Source of the DNA: a virus
DNA length: 43,397 bases
Virus record (IMG/VR): IMGVR_UViG_3300030118_002379
Location: 1 to 43,397 of that record
Direction: 5' to 3' (one strand)
The notes under the pieces were generated by a model, which made no database searches, was not told the origin of the DNA, and was given only the letters and a program-made list of their open reading frames with translations. Every line of letters begins with the position of its first letter. The stretch's first letter is position 1. Positions 39,256 to 43,397 of the stretch are shown here, piece after piece. The translations under genes were made by a program, and so were the position numbers.

Positions 39256-39681
39256 ATGATAAACGACGGTTTAAAACTTACAGGTAAGTTAAAAATTGCT
39301 CTTAATGGAGAAACTGTTCAAGAAGTCGACAACTTAGTAGTTACCGCTGGTAAAGGCTATGTTGCTTCTAGAATGAAAGATGCTTCTGCCACTGCTATGT
39401 CTCACATGGCTATTGGTAGTGGTTCTACTGCAGCTGCAGCCAGTGATACCGCTTTAGGTAATCAACTAGGCCGGGTTGCGTTAACAAGTACTGCTGTATC
39501 AGCTGCTGTTGTAACTTACACAGCTACATTTGCTGCAGGTACGGGTACAGGTGCTGTTACTGAAGCAGGTATTTTAAATGCTTCTTCAGGCGGAACTATG
39601 TTATGTAGAACTGTTTTTTCAGTAGTAAATAAGGGTGCGTCTGACTCAATGACAATTACTTGGACTGTAACAGTTAGTTAA
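39256..39681 (+). CDS. Small tail-fibre-associated protein
   Basis: 141 residues, ATG at 39256 behind TTGGAGAAATTTT. It is Ala/Thr/Ser/Gly-rich and beta-like, with DNLVVTAGKGYVASRMKDAS, MSHMAIGSGSTAAAASDTAL and TEAGILNASSGGTMLCRTVF. Small proteins with this VVTxxGKxxVAxRL...MAIGSGxTA pattern are widespread beside phage fibre genes and are probably virion components. No enzyme motif. Confidence 0.78.
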   Translation: MINDGLKLTGKLKIALNGETVQEVDNLVVTAGKGYVASRMKDASATAMSHMAIGSGSTAAAASDTALGNQLGRVALTSTAVSAAVVTYTATFAAGTGTGAVTEAGILNASSGGTMLCRTVFSVVNKGASDSMTITWTVTVS

Positions 39682-39699
39682 TTTTTAAGGAGTTAGCTA

Positions 39700-42639
39700 A
39701 TGGCTGTTAAGTTCACCAACAACGCAGCAACAACTCTTGCCGCAGGGATAAACAGTAGTGCTACTAGCATCTCTGTCACTGACGGATCTGTTTTTCCGTC
39801 ATTAAGTTCAGGAGAGCATTTTTACTGTACCTTTGACGATAGTACTAACACAGAGATTGTTAAGGTCACAGCAAGAAGTAGCAACACACTTACTGTTGTT
39901 AGAGCGCAAGATAATACAACTGCAAGGGCGTTCAGTTCTGGAGATAAAGCAGAACTACGTGTCGTTGCGGCTTTACTAGAAGATGTAAAGACCGAAGTTA
40001 CATCTACCTTAACTGTTGATACATTTACCGGCGATGATTCCACAACTGCATTTACGCTAAGCCAAGCACCTGACGGTGAAGATAATCTTATTGTATTTAT
40101 TGAAGGTGTTTATCAAAACCCCGGAGACTTTACGTTATCAGGAACTACTCTTACGCTAGACAGTGCTCCAGTAGCAGGGCGTAAAATTGTTGCTTACCAT
40201 GTAGGGGCACTAGTTTCAGGTAATAACCTTAATCACGATCAATTTACAGCTAACGGTAGTACTGCAGCATTTACGTTAAGTATTGCACCCATACACGAAA
40301 ACAACACACAGGTCTTTATTGATGGTGTGTATCAGCAAAAAGATAGCTATGCAGTATCAGGCACAACACTTACCCTAGATGCCAACCCTAGCAGTGGGGC
40401 CAAAGTAGAGGTAATGACCTTTACACAAACTGATGTAAATACCATACCTGCATCGTTTGTTGCAGGATTAACAGAAGTGTCCGCAGTAGGTGCAGACCAC
40501 CTACTAGTCTATGATGCTACTGATAATGCATTAAAAAAAGCACTAGCTTCAGATCTTATTGAAACCGTAGGTGCTACCCCTACTTTTACTACTGCTAACA
40601 TTACAAACACCACAACAGGTGATTCATTGTTGTTTACAACAACCGAAGATTCAAGCACAGCAGCACCAGTCATTACACTAAAAAGAAACTCAGGTTCACC
40701 CGCTGATGCAGATTACTTAGGACAACTTAAGTTCAAAGGTGAGAACGATGCTGACCAAGAGGTAGTTTACGCAAAGATTACAAGCAAGATACAAGATGCT
40801 TCAGACGGAAGTGAAGATGGGTTGCTTGAGTTTGCTAACATCAAAGCAGGCAGCCAAACAATTACTGCTAGGCTCAAATCAGATAAATTACAACTGCTTA
40901 ACAGCACAGGGTTAGAAGTAGCAGGTTTAACTTATCCAACTAGCGATGGATCAAACGGGCAAGCTCTTGTTACTGATGGTTCAGGTAATTTAAGTTTTTC
41001 AACAATATCAGGTGGTGCAAGTTCCATAAATGATCTATCTGACGCTAAGACCTTTGGCACTGGCTCAATAATGATGGGTGATGCAACAACAGGCACTATT
41101 GATGCTGCTAATTATAATACTGGTTTCGGTATTGATGTTTTTGAAGCCTTAACTTCAGGTGATGATAATGTTGCTATTGGATATCAAGCAGGCACAGATA
41201 TCACTACAGGCTCACAAAATGTATTTTTAGGTAAAGAAGCAGGACACAAAACTACAACTGGAACATTTAACACCGCACTAGGGCATCAAGCATACGGCCC
41301 AGGTGGTGGTTCAGCAACAACAGGTCAATTCAATACTGCTGTTGGTTATGCTGCACTATACTCAGTTACTTCGGCTAGTAATAATACAGCGATGGGTAAA
41401 TATGCTTTACTCTACAATACTACAGGGGTAGAAAATGTAGCTATAGGAGCAGGAGCATTACAAGCAAATACCACAGCTTCAAACAATGTCGCAGTCGGTG
41501 TTGAGGTTTTAGATGCTAATACCACAGGAACTCAAAATACTGCAGTGGGTAAGGCTTCAATGTCTGCTAATACAACAGGAAATTATAATGCTGCTTTTGG
41601 TGCTTACTCACTACAAAACAATACAACAGCAGAAGAGAATACCGCTATCGGATATGAAGCACTAAATGACAACACCACTGGTAACAAAAATACAGCGGTT
41701 GGATTTAGAGCTTTAGACCTTAACACTACCGCATCTGAAAATACAGCAATAGGTGGCGATGCTTTGGGAAACACAACCACAGGCGGTAATAATGTAGCTG
41801 TAGGCAGATTAGCTTTATCTCAAAACACTACAGGAGTAAGTCATACAGCAGTAGGTCACCAAGCTTTAGATGCTTGTACTACAGGCAATAATAATACTGC
41901 TTTTGGTAAAGATTCTTTAGGCTCTTGTACGACAGGTGGTCACAATGTTGCTTGTGGTCTTAATGCTTTAGCAGCACAAACAACTTCTAATAATTGTACT
42001 GCTATGGGCTCAGGTGCAGCATATGTACTCACCACATCTGATAAATCAACTTGTATAGGAAGAGAAGCGGGAGTAGCAATTACCACAGGCAGTAATAATG
42101 TTTTTCTAGGTGGTTCAGCGGGTTACAACACAACCACGGGTGATAATAATGTTGTTATTGGGACAAATGCATCTTGTGCAAACAGCACTGACTACAGGTG
42201 TTTATTTATCTCCACTGTAGGCGGTAGTGGTAAAGGGAACCATACAGGATTTCTTTCCGCAGGTGGCTCAGCTAGTATTTATCAAGGTAATAATTCATCT
42301 TCTTGGGCTACAACATCAGACAGAAGAATAAAGAAAAATATTGTAGAAAATACTGATGGTTTAAATAAAATAGAACAAATACAAGTAAAAAACTTTGAAT
42401 ACAGAACAGAAGACGAAATCACTGATTTTGATAATCCAAAAGCTGTAGCAGTAGAAAAACAAGGTGTACAGCTTGGCGTGATTGCCCAAGAGATACAAGA
42501 AGTATTACCTGATGTAGTCAAAACAGAAGATTCAGGATGTATGCGTGTAGACCCTGATAACATTACTTGGTATTTAGTAAATGCTGTAAAAGAATTATCA
42601 GCAGAAGTAAAAGCACTTAAAGAAAAACTAGGAGAATAA
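39700..42639 (+). CDS. Tail fibre with 17-residue repeats and S74 chaperone
   Basis: 979 residues, ATG at 39700 behind AAGGAGTTAGCTA. The N-terminal virion-binding domain (about 1-100) is followed by two copies of a 60-residue beta unit (TFTGDDSTTAFTLSQAPDGE, then FTANGSTAAFTLSIAPIHEN). Residues 490-831 hold about twenty 17-residue repeats (NTAVGKASMSANTTGNY type) that likely form a trimeric beta-roll. The C-terminus from S873 (SDRRIKKNIVENTDGLNKIE) is a Peptidase_S74 intramolecular chaperone, which in the family trimerises the fibre and cuts itself off just before the conserved Ser. It is the main adsorption fibre candidate. Confidence 0.9.
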   Translation: MAVKFTNNAATTLAAGINSSATSISVTDGSVFPSLSSGEHFYCTFDDSTNTEIVKVTARSSNTLTVVRAQDNTTARAFSSGDKAELRVVAALLEDVKTEVTSTLTVDTFTGDDSTTAFTLSQAPDGEDNLIVFIEGVYQNPGDFTLSGTTLTLDSAPVAGRKIVAYHVGALVSGNNLNHDQFTANGSTAAFTLSIAPIHENNTQVFIDGVYQQKDSYAVSGTTLTLDANPSSGAKVEVMTFTQTDVNTIPASFVAGLTEVSAVGADHLLVYDATDNALKKALASDLIETVGATPTFTTANITNTTTGDSLLFTTTEDSSTAAPVITLKRNSGSPADADYLGQLKFKGENDADQEVVYAKITSKIQDASDGSEDGLLEFANIKAGSQTITARLKSDKLQLLNSTGLEVAGLTYPTSDGSNGQALVTDGSGNLSFSTISGGASSINDLSDAKTFGTGSIMMGDATTGTIDAANYNTGFGIDVFEALTSGDDNVAIGYQAGTDITTGSQNVFLGKEAGHKTTTGTFNTALGHQAYGPGGGSATTGQFNTAVGYAALYSVTSASNNTAMGKYALLYNTTGVENVAIGAGALQANTTASNNVAVGVEVLDANTTGTQNTAVGKASMSANTTGNYNAAFGAYSLQNNTTAEENTAIGYEALNDNTTGNKNTAVGFRALDLNTTASENTAIGGDALGNTTTGGNNVAVGRLALSQNTTGVSHTAVGHQALDACTTGNNNTAFGKDSLGSCTTGGHNVACGLNALAAQTTSNNCTAMGSGAAYVLTTSDKSTCIGREAGVAITTGSNNVFLGGSAGYNTTTGDNNVVIGTNASCANSTDYRCLFISTVGGSGKGNHTGFLSAGGSASIYQGNNSSSWATTSDRRIKKNIVENTDGLNKIEQIQVKNFEYRTEDEITDFDNPKAVAVEKQGVQLGVIAQEIQEVLPDVVKTEDSGCMRVDPDNITWYLVNAVKELSAEVKALKEKLGE
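41167..42190 (+). repeat. About twenty tandem 51-base repeats in the fibre gene
   Basis: Each unit encodes a pattern like N-T-A-V-G-x5-A-L-x2-N-T-T-G-x2. Identity at the DNA level is moderate, so the array is old or under diversifying selection. One unit near residue 525 carries a four-residue insertion (GPGGGSATTG). Units from about residue 715 gain Cys residues (DACTTG, GSCTTG, NVACGL, NNCTAM, TCIGRE). Confidence 0.8.
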
Positions 42640-42640
42640 T

Positions 42641-42913
42641 ATGACAACTCAAACTGTAGCCCAAGTCTTAAAAGCAGGAGTTGATTCCGCAACTTTAATT
42701 AATGGTATAGATGATGGTTCAATTGTCAGAGATGATTTGACCCAAGAAGAAATAAATACTTTAGTTCAACAAAATGTTGACCACTTAGAACTTATCTTAG
42801 CTTACGATGGCACGAATGAAACACCAAATGTAGTCGGATCATCTAATAGTAAAAAAACAACTTGCTCTGATGCAGTAGCAACAGGCAAAGCATATATAGA
42901 AAGTAATACCTAA
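42641..42913 (+). CDS. Small hypothetical protein between fibre genes
   Basis: 90 residues, ATG at 42641 behind GGAGAATAAT. Soluble, acidic and largely helical (GVDSATLINGIDDGSIVRDD; LTQEEINTLVQQNVDHLELI) with a polar C-terminus. It lies one base after the S74 fibre and overlaps the next fibre-like gene as TAATG. It could be a fibre assembly chaperone or fibre tip protein; sequence alone does not decide. Confidence 0.72.
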   Translation: MTTQTVAQVLKAGVDSATLINGIDDGSIVRDDLTQEEINTLVQQNVDHLELILAYDGTNETPNVVGSSNSKKTTCSDAVATGKAYIESNT

Positions 42914-43397
42914 TGGCAAACACCAAGATACCAAGCGAATTAATAGACGGAACTTTAGGCGTTGCAGGAATTACATCTTCTGCTGATGCAACAGCGATAA
43001 CTATTGATAGCTCGGAAAATGTAACCTTTGCACAAAAGGTTGGTATTGGTGTTACACCCACACATAATTTTAATTTATCAAGCGCAGGCGCAGTAGAAGC
43101 AAGATTTGCTTCAACAGATAACGATTGTTATTTACAGATCGCTTCAGATACAGACGAAGGACAAGATTCCGTACTACAGTTTTTATCAGGCACTTCAGCT
43201 AGAGGTTCTATTACATACGACCACAACACTACAGCAGCAGACCAAAGCATGATTTTTAAAACTGCTGATAATGCTAGTGAAAAACTTCGTATTACAGGCA
43301 AAAAGATGCTTGTTACAGGTGGCGAAACACTTAATACAAATTGGGGTACAGAGTTTAATGGTATTCAGATGGGTGATACCCACATTGCAGGTTATGC
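42913..43397 (+). CDS. Second fibre-like protein, 3'-truncated by window edge
   Basis: ATG at 42913 overlaps the preceding stop (TAATG); 161 residues are visible before the window ends. The sequence begins MANTKIPSELIDGTLGVAGI, then shows VTFAQKVGIGVTPTHNFNLS, SDTDEGQDSVLQFLSGTSAR and KLRITGKKMLVTGG. This is the usual layout of trimeric beta-helical fibre shafts that end in an S74 domain, so one may lie beyond the window. It suggests a second fibre or a branched adsorption apparatus. Confidence 0.75.
   Translation, partial: MANTKIPSELIDGTLGVAGITSSADATAITIDSSENVTFAQKVGIGVTPTHNFNLSSAGAVEARFASTDNDCYLQIASDTDEGQDSVLQFLSGTSARGSITYDHNTTAADQSMIFKTADNASEKLRITGKKMLVTGGETLNTNWGTEFNGIQMGDTHIAGY

Overview
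The window looks like about 43 kb of a tailed double-stranded DNA phage, most likely a short-tailed podovirus-type phage. It carries small and large terminase, a P22-type portal, a scaffold-like protein, an N4-gp56-type major capsid protein, connector proteins, internal virion proteins and fibres, with no contractile or long-tail genes. The DNA is moderately AT-rich and genes overlap tightly (ATGA, TAATG), usually behind strong AGGAG-type ribosome sites. The CsrA homologue, the DnaA-box-like site and fibre domains familiar from marine phages suggest an aquatic proteobacterial host; this is inference. Both window ends cut a gene. I saw no integrase, RNA polymerase, endolysin, holin/spanin set or tRNA.

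Layout. (1) 1-14073, minus strand: replication, recombination and host-takeover arm. Read in transcription order (right to left) it holds small proteins, two or three small membrane proteins, a MoxR AAA ATPase, a metallopeptidase/VWA protein flanked by two proteins that look like paralogues, more small proteins, a family A DNA polymerase, a CsrA-like RNA-binding protein, a primase-polymerase/D5-type helicase, a Cas4/RecB-type Fe-S nuclease, an SNF2-type helicase and a cut gene. One plus-strand gene (8009-8416) interrupts the arm. It has its own promoter, a 10-bp dyad before its start and a strongly structured 160-base non-coding stretch after it. (2) 14074-14762: non-coding control region with a minus-strand promoter, a dyad, about eleven copies of a GTGGAACC/GGTTCCAC element, a GC-rich patch and a clear minus-strand terminator. 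(3) 14763-15587: a short minus-strand operon of three genes. (4) 15588-15887: divergent promoter region with phased A-tracts and a DnaA-box-like TTATCCACA inside the late promoter. (5) 15888-43397, plus strand: morphogenesis arm. Order: TerS, seven small Lys/Arg-rich proteins, TerL, portal, scaffold, structured leader, major capsid, connectors, internal virion proteins including one of 2718 residues, then a fibre cluster with a cupredoxin-like domain and an S74 self-cleaving chaperone.

How the parts fit. The minus arm supplies primer synthesis, unwinding, polymerisation and end processing, plus a MoxR/VWA remodelling module and a probable post-transcriptional regulator. The plus arm builds and fills the capsid and the ejection and adsorption apparatus. 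The best candidates for undescribed biology are the structured RNAs at 8427-8588 and 22566-22699, the repeat-rich control region, the basic-protein cassette between the terminase subunits, the MoxR/VWA module with duplicated partners, and the YpsA-like domain inside the giant virion protein. All calls come from reading the sequence by eye; no database search was run.
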